DNA of 38,782 nt from assembly GCF_001612665.1 (NCBI RefSeq), contig NZ_BDAX01000048.1, positions 1 through 38,782 on the forward strand, read 5' to 3'. Shown piece after piece: positions 7,550-14,493 of the stretch. The stretch is from Nocardia alba NBRC 108234 (GTDB lineage Bacteria > Actinomycetota > Actinomycetes > Mycobacteriales > Mycobacteriaceae). Under the pieces are notes generated by a model. The model was given only the letters and a program-made list of their open reading frames with translations, had not been told where the DNA came from and searched no databases. The stretch's first letter is position 1. Each line of letters begins with the position of its first letter. A program made the position numbers and the translations under genes.

Positions 7550-8083
7550 TCACGACGTTGCGGGGTTCTGGTGAGTCGCGCAGGCACCGCGGCCGCCGGT
7601 CGGGATCGCGCAGCGCTTCCCATCTGCCTTGACCGCACCGCACTGCAGATCCGGTGCGTGGACATGACACAGGTTGCGGCCGGCGAGTGGCTCGATGCCG
7701 CACGGCCGACCGGACTTCGTCGGAGCCGTGCAGCGCACGCTGGTCTGGTCGATGACGTCGATCCGGGTCTGAACGCGCTCGTTGGTCCGGGTGGCGACGG
7801 CGCGGTTGTGCTCGGCTTGGGCCTGGCGGCCGCGTTCAGCGTCGGCGAGGTCCGCCTGGTCCATCCCGGCGTACGGTTCCTCGCCGGTGATCCAGCAGGT
7901 CGCGGCGTAGGCGGCGATTCCGTCGCGGCTTTGCGCGTGTAGCCAGATGATCTTGCCGAGCCCCCGGAACGCCAGATCGTAGGGCTCCTGGTCTGGCTCG
8001 CGCTCGGTGTGGTGCGCGATGTACTTCACCGCGGCGCGGGCCAGCTCCGCGCGCTCGGGGATGGTCGGTTTGCGACGGGCCAT
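7550..8083 (-). CDS. Protein with a duplicated Cys/His zinc-binding motif
   Basis: A 177-aa protein with a helical N-terminal half (residues 1-115). The C-terminus contains two consecutive motifs, CTAPTKSGRPC…CHVH and CGAVKADGKRC…CATH, each with three Cys and one His. This repeated C-x7-8-C…CxxH pattern occurs in small actinobacterial phage and plasmid proteins and is expected to bind zinc. The function is unknown. The ATG at 8083 starts MARRKPTIPERAEL and has TACGGT at 8097-8092, 8 nt upstream, consistent with a leaderless start; the frame is open further upstream, but that extension looks non-coding. Confidence 0.65.
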   Translation of the reverse strand: MARRKPTIPERAELARAAVKYIAHHTEREPDQEPYDLAFRGLGKIIWLHAQSRDGIAAYAATCWITGEEPYAGMDQADLADAERGRQAQAEHNRAVATRTNERVQTRIDVIDQTSVRCTAPTKSGRPCGIEPLAGRNLCHVHAPDLQCGAVKADGKRCAIPTGGRGACATHQNPATS

Positions 8084-8187
8084 GGGCCGGTACCGTACCG
8101 GCCAGCGGCAGCAAGCCTGCTCCGAATCGCGGAAGAGTCCACCTGCAAACATCGAGGTGGCAGCGTATTTCAGCCTCGCCACGTCTA

Positions 8188-8377
8188 CTCACCGGCGAGC
8201 TGGCGACGGATGTCTCCGACCCCATCCTCGTCGAACTGGTAGTCGTCGAGGGTCGGCGCGGTGCTCCCGAACTCGTGGCACGAGCGATCCGCTGCTGCTC
8301 ACGGTGCCACGGTTGTCGAACTCTCGCCGGATTCCTCTTCCCCCGTGCACTTCTCGATCGAAATGCCTTGCGGCAGA
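8188..8377 (-). pseudogene. Possible gene remnant
   Basis: On the minus strand one frame reads about 22 plausible residues (GISIEKCTGEEESGE…), a TGA at 8301-8299, then 37 in-frame codons ending …LDDYQFDEDGVGDIRRQLAGE. The second part looks like a natural C-terminus but has no start codon. It may be a gene broken by a stop mutation, or chance open sequence. Confidence 0.25.
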
Positions 8378-8417
8378 GTCCGGTAGAGCGCGGCCCTGCG
8401 GGCGTGCCCTACCGGAC
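8378..8417 (-). terminator. Terminator of the HTH-membrane protein operon
   Basis: A 9-bp perfect inverted repeat (8378-8386 with 8409-8417), with a further imperfect inner stem, lies 16 nt past the stop of the gene ending at 8433. Confidence 0.65.
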
Positions 8418-8432
8418 AACAGCGTTGTCGCG

Positions 8433-9677
8433 CTACCGCTTGGCGCGGGTGCGCAACGCGCTGGTGATACTGAGCGTCATCATGGCTCCGATGACACAGC
8501 CGGCCAGCACGGCGACCGGCACCGGTACGCCGATCGAGTACACCAGCGCCGTCATGGTGGCGCCGACCCCCACGCTGGCTACTCCGATGTACTGCATCAG
8601 TTCCAGCCTCGACACCTTGGACTTGGACGTGGTGCGCGCGAAGAAGCTCGACCACACCTCGAACAAGCTCGGCGTCGCGGCGAAAACCAGCAGGGCGAAA
8701 CCGCCCGCGAGGATGGGATCTTTGGTCCCGGCGATCACCGCGGCAGAGGCAAAGGTCGCCAGCGCCCCCGCGAGCGGGACCCTGAACTTGGAGACCCACC
8801 CGGGCACCGCCCTGTCGTAGGACAACCCCTCAATTCCGTGGTTCAAGGACAGCACCGCGAGCACGATGACCATCACCCACAAACTGTGGCGTGGCACCGA
8901 GTCCAGCCGCGGTAGCCACTCCGCACCGTGCAGTTGACCGACCAGCAGCAGTACGGCCACGACCAGCTGGAACATCGTCCGCCGGGCGGTACGGAAGACA
9001 TCCCGGCTTCCGTCCCCCCCGAGTGTCGCCCGCCGGACGAGGGGCGAGAAGGCTTCGCCCCGTCGGCGACGGCCGCTCTGCTCCCGCTGTCGGCGGCCGT
9101 CCTGTCGACGATCGCCCCCTGGCTCGTCTGCGAAATCCGCGCTTTCACGCACGTGGGGGATCGCCGGTTCGTCCGCGTGTTCCTCGTCGAAGGCGATCAC
9201 CCTGCCGTCAGCGGTGATCAGCACGTTGTCGTTGCCGATCAGTGTGTTGTCGGCAATGACGAGCTTTCCGACTGCCTTGGCCACATCGCCGTGGGTGGCC
9301 ACTGTTTCGAGGGAGGTCACCACCCCGCCGTCAATAGCGACCAGTCGCGGGGGCGTCACCTCCTCAGCCTCGGCGGACAGCCGATCCCAGATCGCGAGGA
9401 CCGCGCCGACCTGCCCAGGGCCCAGCTTGCAGACGGTGGCGAACTTCGCTACCTGCTCGCGGGACTTGGGCAAGGTGTTGTTGTCCCTGTGGAGGAACCG
9501 GTACACCGTCGACCTGGGCAGTTGCGTGTAGGACGCGATCTGTCCACCGGTGAGGCCGACATGGTTCGGCATCTCGCGCATCATCTGCATGAAGCCCGCG
9601 GAGTCGCGAATGTCGGAAGGCACGACGAACGGCGCTCGCCGTCCACCGGCCGCCTCTTGGCGCTCGAACGCGTTCAC
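8433..9677 (-). CDS. HTH domain fused to a multi-pass membrane domain
   Basis: A 414-aa protein. The N-terminal region (about 25-100) has a cro/XRE-like HTH: GGQIASYTQLPRSTVYRFLH followed by LPKSREQVAKFATVCKLGP. A middle region (about 110-180) contains LVIADNTLIGNDNVLITADG, and a basic linker follows (RRQDGRRQREQSGRRRRGE). The C-terminal half has about six hydrophobic helices, including FQLVVAVLLLVGQLHG and SLWVMVIVLAVLSL. The design suggests a membrane-tethered DNA-binding regulator or plasmid anchor. The GTG start at 9677 overlaps the upstream stop (GTGA) and has AGGGGAA upstream. It is co-transcribed with the 106-aa membrane protein before it. Confidence 0.75.
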   Translation of the reverse strand: MNAFERQEAAGGRRAPFVVPSDIRDSAGFMQMMREMPNHVGLTGGQIASYTQLPRSTVYRFLHRDNNTLPKSREQVAKFATVCKLGPGQVGAVLAIWDRLSAEAEEVTPPRLVAIDGGVVTSLETVATHGDVAKAVGKLVIADNTLIGNDNVLITADGRVIAFDEEHADEPAIPHVRESADFADEPGGDRRQDGRRQREQSGRRRRGEAFSPLVRRATLGGDGSRDVFRTARRTMFQLVVAVLLLVGQLHGAEWLPRLDSVPRHSLWVMVIVLAVLSLNHGIEGLSYDRAVPGWVSKFRVPLAGALATFASAAVIAGTKDPILAGGFALLVFAATPSLFEVWSSFFARTTSKSKVSRLELMQYIGVASVGVGATMTALVYSIGVPVPVAVLAGCVIGAMMTLSITSALRTRAKR

Positions 9678-9994
9678 GCCTGGTTCCCCTGTTCCAGCCG
9701 GGGGGTGCCGATTCGGCGACCGACCTCCTTGCCCAGCGCGATCAGCGGCGGCGCGGCCACCACCACCGCCAGCAGCAGGCCGACGGTCCGCGCCGCGGTC
9801 CACATGGCCTGTTCCGGCGGAACACCGAGCAAGACCAGCGCCAGGCTGTAGGCCATTCCCACGAAGACGAGGAAGGCGGCCGGCCAGGTCACTACCGCGG
9901 CTCTACCCCGTAGGGGTGGTGTGGGTGCAGCGTGTACCGGCTGCTCGATCGGCCCGTTCACGGGCTTGGATTTTCGTACGAAGAACGCCGCCAT
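9674..9994 (-). CDS. Two-helix membrane protein, 106 aa
   Basis: Two predicted transmembrane helices (AAFLVFVGMAYSLALVLLGV and TVGLLLAVVVAAPPLIAL) follow a basic N-terminus, with a short basic C-terminal tail. No family recognised. GGAGG at 10007-10003 is ideally spaced before the ATG at 9994. Its stop overlaps the GTG of the HTH-membrane gene, so the two proteins are probably made together and may interact in the membrane. A large hairpin lies immediately upstream of the ribosome site. Confidence 0.7.
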   Translation of the reverse strand: MAAFFVRKSKPVNGPIEQPVHAAPTPPLRGRAAVVTWPAAFLVFVGMAYSLALVLLGVPPEQAMWTAARTVGLLLAVVVAAPPLIALGKEVGRRIGTPRLEQGNQA

Positions 9995-10013
9995 CGGACA
10001 TACCTCCAGGGCA

Positions 10014-10111
10014 GGTGTCCGTGCGGGGATAGAGAAGCCCGGGCGGTCCGTCGTCGCGACAACTCAGCGACGACAAATCACCCGGGCGGGACTTCACCCC
10101 GCACGGACACC
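10014..10111 (-). ncRNA. Nested hairpin leader upstream of the membrane operon
   Basis: A 15-bp perfect outer stem (10014-10028 with 10097-10111) encloses an 8-bp bulged stem (10034-10041 with 10087-10095) and an 8-bp inner stem (10050-10057 with 10067-10074) with a 9-nt loop. In the minus-strand mRNA it ends 6 nt before the GGAGG ribosome site of the gene starting at 9994. It may be a cis-regulatory RNA, or DNA that extrudes or binds protein. It matches no riboswitch class I know. Confidence 0.6.
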
Positions 10112-10590
10112 GGTGACACAGCCGAGCACCCTAATGAAAGGTTTGCGTTTCGAAACCCGTTCTCCGAATTGGCCTTCGGAGGCGAGCCGCTCCAGCACAT
10201 GGACCGGAGCCTGCGCAATTCATTCTGCCAGTTCCGATCACGAATCCGAACGCCGGGGTGCGGGCGAATGTCCAGCGGCGCTAGAAGCTTCCGCAGGTGC
10301 GCGGCCGCGCGCTTCAAGGCCGCAGTGGTGTCGCCGCCGAGTGGGCATCACTGCGGCATCGGCCTCGAACTCGCCGAAATAGCTTGTGAATGACCTTTGG
10401 TGCCCAGCTCACTCGATGCTGTCTTCAGGGCTGTCTTCAGTCCAACGGCACCGTCCAGCGAGACGAGTTTCTCAAATTCACAAAATAGGACCGCAGTGCA
10501 GCTCAGCCGGATTTTTCCGTCATTCCCGCACTTCAGGACACGTTGGACAGTCGGGGTCGGGCTTCGTTGGACACTGTTCGTGGCCTACAG
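10112..10590. other. Gap without a supported gene, with a 17-bp repeat
   Basis: No open frame here has a convincing start or protein pattern. TGACACAGCCGAGCACC at 10114-10130 recurs exactly at 10644-10660, inside the Cys-rich gene, which may mean part of this gap is a decayed copy. The promoter of the leader RNA and membrane operon should also lie here. Confidence 0.4.
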
Positions 10591-10884
10591 TCATTGAAGA
10601 ACCGGCGGCGGTCCGCCGGTCGTATGCCCCCGGATGATCGCAATGACACAGCCGAGCACCGGGTGATGGACTCCGTTGGCCCGGATATCCATCCACATCG
10701 TCGCCCCTGGACTGCATTTCAGTTCCGGGGCGACGATCGTTTCGAGCTTCCAGCACTCAGATTCCCGGGTTCTGACATATCCCGGACCGGGCGAACAGCA
10801 CCGGAGATTGTCAGTGCACAGGGGCTCTCCTAGCTGGCACGCCACCTCATTCTTGTGCGCGAAACAGGACACTACGCAGGTCAC
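10591..10884 (-). CDS. Cys-rich small protein, 97 aa
   Basis: Nine Cys in 97 residues (e.g. TCVVSCFAHKNEVACQ, LRCCSPGPG), suggesting metal binding or several disulfides; no signal peptide is visible. The GTG at 10884 overlaps the stop of the upstream gene (GTGA), which supports a real two-gene operon. The family is not recognised. A degenerate copy of its first ~15 codons lies at 13137-13176. Confidence 0.5.
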   Translation of the reverse strand: MTCVVSCFAHKNEVACQLGEPLCTDNLRCCSPGPGYVRTRESECWKLETIVAPELKCSPGATMWMDIRANGVHHPVLGCVIAIIRGHTTGGPPPVLQ

Positions 10885-11075
10885 AGCCTCGGCGAGTCGA
10901 GATCACCCGGACTGAAGCGCCGGAAGATGACCGGAAGGCTGGTCGCTCTCGCGATCTCTTTGCTCAACGTGAGCACGCAGTCCTGACACGTCGGGATCAC
11001 CAGAATGTCGGTGTCCCTGTCCTGCCCGGCGATGACCGCCTGGAGAGACCAGTCCGGCACGTGAGTGCACAGCAT
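10881..11075 (-). CDS. Small hypothetical protein, 64 aa
   Basis: A soluble 64-aa protein (SLQAVIAGQDRDTDILVIPT, then CQDCVLTLSKEIARA) with a CxxC pair. GAAGGG lies upstream of the ATG at 11075 at a slightly long spacing. It is translationally coupled to the Cys-rich gene through a GTGA overlap. No family recognised. The 204 nt between it and the divergent gene at 11280 should hold both promoters. Confidence 0.5.
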   Translation of the reverse strand: MLCTHVPDWSLQAVIAGQDRDTDILVIPTCQDCVLTLSKEIARATSLPVIFRRFSPGDLDSPRL

Positions 11076-11279
11076 CCCGTCAATCCCTTCGCCCTCCGCG
11101 TCGAGCGGCCCTATTTCCCGGGTCCGACTCGCTGTCTCAGGTCGGGGATGTCAGCGTCGCGGACTACCCTGCGCATCCTCGGGAACAGCTCCGTACAGCC
11201 CAACCACCGCCTCGGAGTACGGTAACCGCGTTCGATAGCTCTTCGCCTTCCACTCTGGTGTTTTCGAAGGGATCGACAG

Positions 11280-11981
11280 ATGGCAAAAAGTCATAAAAAA
11301 CGCCGTGGCGCAGGAAGACCCGGACCTCACGTTCGAATCCGGACCATGCTGGTAGTCAACCAAGTCGAGGTACGAAGCATCCACGGGTGCGTCACCCTTC
11401 GGGTCAGCGACATCGACGGTGACCCGGTCAGCATCGCGCTACCCGGTGAGGCTGTGCTCGACAACCTCACCACGTTCGCCGAAGCGGCCCGAGATGCCGA
11501 GGAACAGTACTGGCAGCGGGTCGTGCCCTACGTCAAGAGCCTCAACCTCACCGGCCCGGAAGACGCCGCGCACGCGATGTCGCGGTGGCACCGCTTGCAG
11601 CAGTGGGAGCGTGCCGCCAAGCACGCTCCACCACAGGACGTCATGTTCCTGCTGACCAACGCGGGCCACGTCGGAATCGGCGTCAACCCACCCGCGAGCC
11701 TTCAACCGGTACTAGCCATCATCGACCCACTCCAGCTACGAAGAATCAGTCCGGGCATGACCTCAGCGGCCCACCAAGCACTGCAAGAGGCGGGCTCCTC
11801 ACCGTGGCCTACACGCGCGCTGGCCGCACACGAGAGCCTTGTAGGCGAGCCATGGCGGAAACCTCAGGGCAGTCACGAGCCCTCCTTGGAGGAGGCCACC
11901 GAGTACATGATGGGCCAGTACACCGACTTCCTGCGAAGGTCACCGTTTGTGCGCTCCCCCGAACACGAGCTCCCGCTATAG
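11280..11981 (+). CDS. Hypothetical protein ending at an in-frame amber codon
   Basis: A 233-aa protein with a basic start (KSHKKRRGAGRPG) followed by a mixed soluble domain (EEQYWQRVVPYVKSLNL; QDVMFLLTNAGHVGIGV). No family recognised. AAGGGA precedes the ATG at a good distance. The TAG at 11979-11981 is followed in the same frame by 25 more codons of typical composition (QRIEQFDDETRAAVDELLRD…) ending with TGA at 12057-12059. The next gene starts 14 nt after that second stop. The natural gene probably ended at 12059, and the amber is either a recent nonsense mutation or a readthrough site (UAG followed by C). Confidence 0.65.
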   Translation: MAKSHKKRRGAGRPGPHVRIRTMLVVNQVEVRSIHGCVTLRVSDIDGDPVSIALPGEAVLDNLTTFAEAARDAEEQYWQRVVPYVKSLNLTGPEDAAHAMSRWHRLQQWERAAKHAPPQDVMFLLTNAGHVGIGVNPPASLQPVLAIIDPLQLRRISPGMTSAAHQALQEAGSSPWPTRALAAHESLVGEPWRKPQGSHEPSLEEATEYMMGQYTDFLRRSPFVRSPEHELPL

Positions 11982-12073
11982 CAGCGAATCGAACAGTTCG
12001 ACGACGAGACCCGAGCCGCCGTCGACGAACTGCTGCGCGACCACGGCCAACTCAACTGACGAAAGGCATGCCC

Positions 12074-12451
12074 GTGACCAGTGAGCCGTCGCCGAGGATC
12101 AACCTGCCTAGTGGTCGGTACTACGTGCAGACCGATTCCTACGCCACGTTCGCCGCCGAGCTGAGAGCTGCTGTTGAGACCGGGTGCGCGCCGACTGACT
12201 TCACCGTGCTGCTCGAGGGTTACACCTGGGCAGACTCCGAACCGACCAAGCCCCGCGAGCGCAGGTTGACCGTGAGCGGACTGACCGGCGACGAACTCAC
12301 TGCGCTGGCCGCGGGTTCCGACAGCGAGCTGCACCAGGTGATCACCCGCGCCGTCTTAGCCCGCAACGCTCCGTCGGCGTTTTCCTACACGGGCACCAGC
12401 GCATTCGGGTTCGAGACAAAGAGTCCGGCCGCCGGGTCCGCGCTGACCTGA
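12074..12451 (+). CDS. Hypothetical protein, 125 aa
   Basis: A soluble protein with no recognised family (GRYYVQTDSYATFAAELRAA; FTVLLEGYTWADSE). The GTG at 12074 is preferred because GAAAGG (12061-12066) is 7 nt before it; the ATG at 12068 is too close to that site. It follows the amber-containing gene closely and is probably in the same operon. Confidence 0.6.
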   Translation: MTSEPSPRINLPSGRYYVQTDSYATFAAELRAAVETGCAPTDFTVLLEGYTWADSEPTKPRERRLTVSGLTGDELTALAAGSDSELHQVITRAVLARNAPSAFSYTGTSAFGFETKSPAAGSALT

Positions 12452-12518
12452 ATCGGTCAGCGCGGGGCGGCAAGGGTGCCGCCGCCGTCTGTCGGGCCTC
12501 GTGGATACGGTTGGCGCC

Positions 12519-13040
12519 ATGAGTGATTCGGAAGTTCTCAACGCCGAGTACAGGGCGTTCATCAAGGCTCTTCACCCCGCCACCGTTGACACGTTCGTCG
12601 CGGTCGAGGCGTTCTGGAAGCAGAAGCTGTTCCCGTCGGTCGTCGCGGTGTCTGCCCGCGACGCCGCCGGGATCGACCGGGGTCCCGATCCGCTGGAACT
12701 GCCTGAAGCCGAACTCGACGCTGAGTGGAGGCGAGAGATCCGGTCCAGGTTGCTGAGCCTGGTCCATGGCCACCCCGACCCGGATGTGCGAGAGGCAGCC
12801 GATTTCTTGAGTAGCCGTCTCTTCGGGGCGATCTTCTACATGGACCCCGAGCGCGCGGCGCGGGAAGGCGGCGAAGAGTCCCGCATCGCGGTGAGGCGGG
12901 TGCACGAGGGGATCACCAACTTGGCTCGCGCCATCCATCACGCACCCTTCCGCGTCGAGCGTCCGACCCCGACCTACGAGGGCATCCCTATCGGGAATAG
13001 CGAACCGATGCCTTCCAGGGTCGTCGCTAGCCAGAACTGA
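12519..13040 (+). CDS. Hypothetical protein, 173 aa
   Basis: A mostly helical soluble protein with no recognised family (LNAEYRAFIKALHPATVDTF; VRRVHEGITNLARAIHHAPF). TACGGT at 12506-12511 stands 7 nt before the ATG with no ribosome site, the pattern of a leaderless start, so it probably has its own promoter. Confidence 0.6.
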   Translation: MSDSEVLNAEYRAFIKALHPATVDTFVAVEAFWKQKLFPSVVAVSARDAAGIDRGPDPLELPEAELDAEWRREIRSRLLSLVHGHPDPDVREAADFLSSRLFGAIFYMDPERAAREGGEESRIAVRRVHEGITNLARAIHHAPFRVERPTPTYEGIPIGNSEPMPSRVVASQN

Positions 13041-13136
13041 CCAGCGGAAAGCGCCCAGAACTGTCGAATGCGATGGCCGAGACACTGTCATGGCCATCGC
13101 ATTCGGCTTTCGGCACGCGGTGTCGTGCCAGGCGCC

Positions 13137-13176
13137 TCAATTTCGTGCGCGAAACCGGACACGTCGCAGGTCAGGA
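13137..13176 (-). repeat. Degenerate copy of the start of the Cys-rich gene
   Basis: About 33 of 40 bases match 10846-10885 by eye alignment. On the minus strand it reads LTCDVSGFAHEIE against MTCVVSCFAHKNE in the intact gene. It has no intact gene body and is probably a relic of a second copy. The surrounding gap 13041-13254 has no supported gene. Confidence 0.45.
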
Positions 13177-13254
13177 TCGCGACGGCTTCTCTTCGTGTCG
13201 GTGTCCTGTGCGATCGTGGGTCCGCCGATTGCTCACCGGCTGGAGGAGAACCGC

Positions 13255-13437
13255 ATGACCGAGCCTGAAGATCGCGCCGAAGTCCGACTTGTCGCGCATT
13301 GCAGGAGGTGCCACGGATGGCTGCTGTCGACGAAGTCGGTGGCCGAGGGCATCGGGCCGACCTGCGCGGCCCGTGAACGTGCCGACCAGCGGGCGGCGGC
13401 CGCGGCCGAGTTGACGCTGTTCGACATCGCGGCCTGA
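13255..13437 (+). CDS. DUF6011-type small zinc-binding protein
   Basis: A 60-aa protein with CRRCHGWLLSTKSVAEGIGP followed by TC, the CxxC…SVxxGIGPxC signature I associate with DUF6011, a short probable zinc ribbon common on actinobacterial phages and plasmids. The function is unknown. GGAGGAG sits directly upstream of the ATG at 13255. It begins a same-strand run of three small genes. Confidence 0.7.
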   Translation: MTEPEDRAEVRLVAHCRRCHGWLLSTKSVAEGIGPTCAARERADQRAAAAAELTLFDIAA

Positions 13438-13489
13438 ACGGTCTGCAACGATCACAGCCGTAGTGACCACACGAACTGGAGGAGGGCTC

Positions 13490-13804
13490 ATGCCCATGCT
13501 GCGTCTGCTCGGCTGCGGTTCGGAAGACAGCGGGTTCCCTGCGTTGTACGACACCGATGGCGATCACCTGATCGTGCAGGGCATCGCCAGCATCGACGGT
13601 TCGGCCGTCTACGTCCCGCGCGCCCTGCTGAGCTGGGCCGAATCGGGGATGCAGCTGAACGCCGAGGACACCGAGACGCACGGCACGGTGCTCATCGCAG
13701 GGGATCCGGTCGACGAGCAGACCCTCGGCAAGCTGCTGCTCGATGTGGGTGAGGGCGCCGTAGTGGTCGCCAAACGCCCAGGCACCGGAACAGTTTCTGC
13801 GTGA
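13490..13804 (+). CDS. Hypothetical protein, 104 aa
   Basis: Begins MLRLLGCGSEDSGFPALYDT and continues DGDHLIVQGIASIDG, a pattern I recall in small actinobacterial proteins of unknown role often found near regulatory genes. GGAGGAGGG (13478-13486) precedes the ATG at 13490; a second ATG at 13496 is possible. Soluble, no metal-binding motif. Confidence 0.6.
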   Translation: MPMLRLLGCGSEDSGFPALYDTDGDHLIVQGIASIDGSAVYVPRALLSWAESGMQLNAEDTETHGTVLIAGDPVDEQTLGKLLLDVGEGAVVVAKRPGTGTVSA

Positions 13805-13860
13805 TCGTGTCTGCGGCGCCTACGCTCGTCACGCCTGGTCGGGCAGAGGAGGGGTCCATC

Positions 13861-14115
13861 ATGCTGCGGTATCTGTGCGGGAACATCACCTGTGTCTATG
13901 CCTGGCACTACACCCCGACGTGTCCGAACCGTCGGCCGGCGCCCAAACCGATCACGCCCGGCGAGCTGCGGGCCTTCCGCGTGTATCTGCAGGTCCGTGA
14001 AGACGAGCGCGCCCGCTCCCGCAGCATCCGTGCACCGCTGCACCGGCAGTTGCTCACCCTGGCGGTCATGGTCGGTATCGGCGCGGTCCTGCTGTTCCTG
14101 ATGTTTTCGGTGTAG
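13861..14115 (+). CDS. Small C-tail membrane protein, 84 aa
   Basis: The N-terminus has three Cys (YLCGNITCVYAWHYTPTC) that could bind metal. The middle is basic, and the C-terminus is one transmembrane helix (LLTLAVMVGIGAVLLFLMFS). GAGGAGGGG lies upstream of the ATG. A strong terminator begins 9 nt after the stop. Confidence 0.6.
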   Translation: MLRYLCGNITCVYAWHYTPTCPNRRPAPKPITPGELRAFRVYLQVREDERARSRSIRAPLHRQLLTLAVMVGIGAVLLFLMFSV

Positions 14116-14123
14116 TCCCACCC

Positions 14124-14175
14124 CGAGATACGGGTGAGCCCCAGAGCCGAAGCTCTGGGGCTCACCTGTATCTCG
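14124..14175. terminator. Strong bidirectional terminator
   Basis: A 24-bp stem with one G-T wobble (14124-14147 with 14152-14175) and a CGAA tetraloop lies between two convergent genes ending at 14115 and 14179. It also terminates the 10-kb minus-strand operon. Confidence 0.85.
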
Positions 14176-14178
14176 AGT

Positions 14179-14493
14179 TCAGGAGTTGAGGGCTTCTAGT
14201 CGGGTGACCGCGTCGGCGAAGAACCGGGTGTTGCCCGAGTTGGTTACCCGCTCTCTCCACTCTCCGATCCGCACGTAGCCGCAGGTGGCGAGGGCGCCGT
14301 CGAGGGCTTCGAGGGTTACCGCCTCGCCCTGTGCGGTCGAGACCGACTCCCACCATGACCCCACACCGCGGCCGTCGAGTGCCCCGTCGGTGGTGAAGAA
14401 CAGTTCGGTGGTGAACAGGTCTGCGATGGCAACGTTGCCGTCGTCGTCGAGGCGTGCGATCACATACAGGTCGACGGTTTCGTGCTCGGTCAC
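14179..14493 (-). CDS. Hypothetical protein, last gene of the tra-like operon
   Basis: A 104-aa acidic soluble protein (VDLYVIARLDDDGNVAIADL; GSWWESVSTAQGEAVTLEAL). The family is not recognised. The GTG at 14493 overlaps the stop of the 740-aa gene (GTGA). Confidence 0.65.
   Translation of the reverse strand: MTEHETVDLYVIARLDDDGNVAIADLFTTELFFTTDGALDGRGVGSWWESVSTAQGEAVTLEALDGALATCGYVRIGEWRERVTNSGNTRFFADAVTRLEALNS

Noticed and set aside
7469..7942. Plus-strand open frame overlapping the double Cys/His gene
   Set aside because: The minus-strand frame has the repeated zinc motifs and a TACGGT start; the plus frame has no recognisable pattern.
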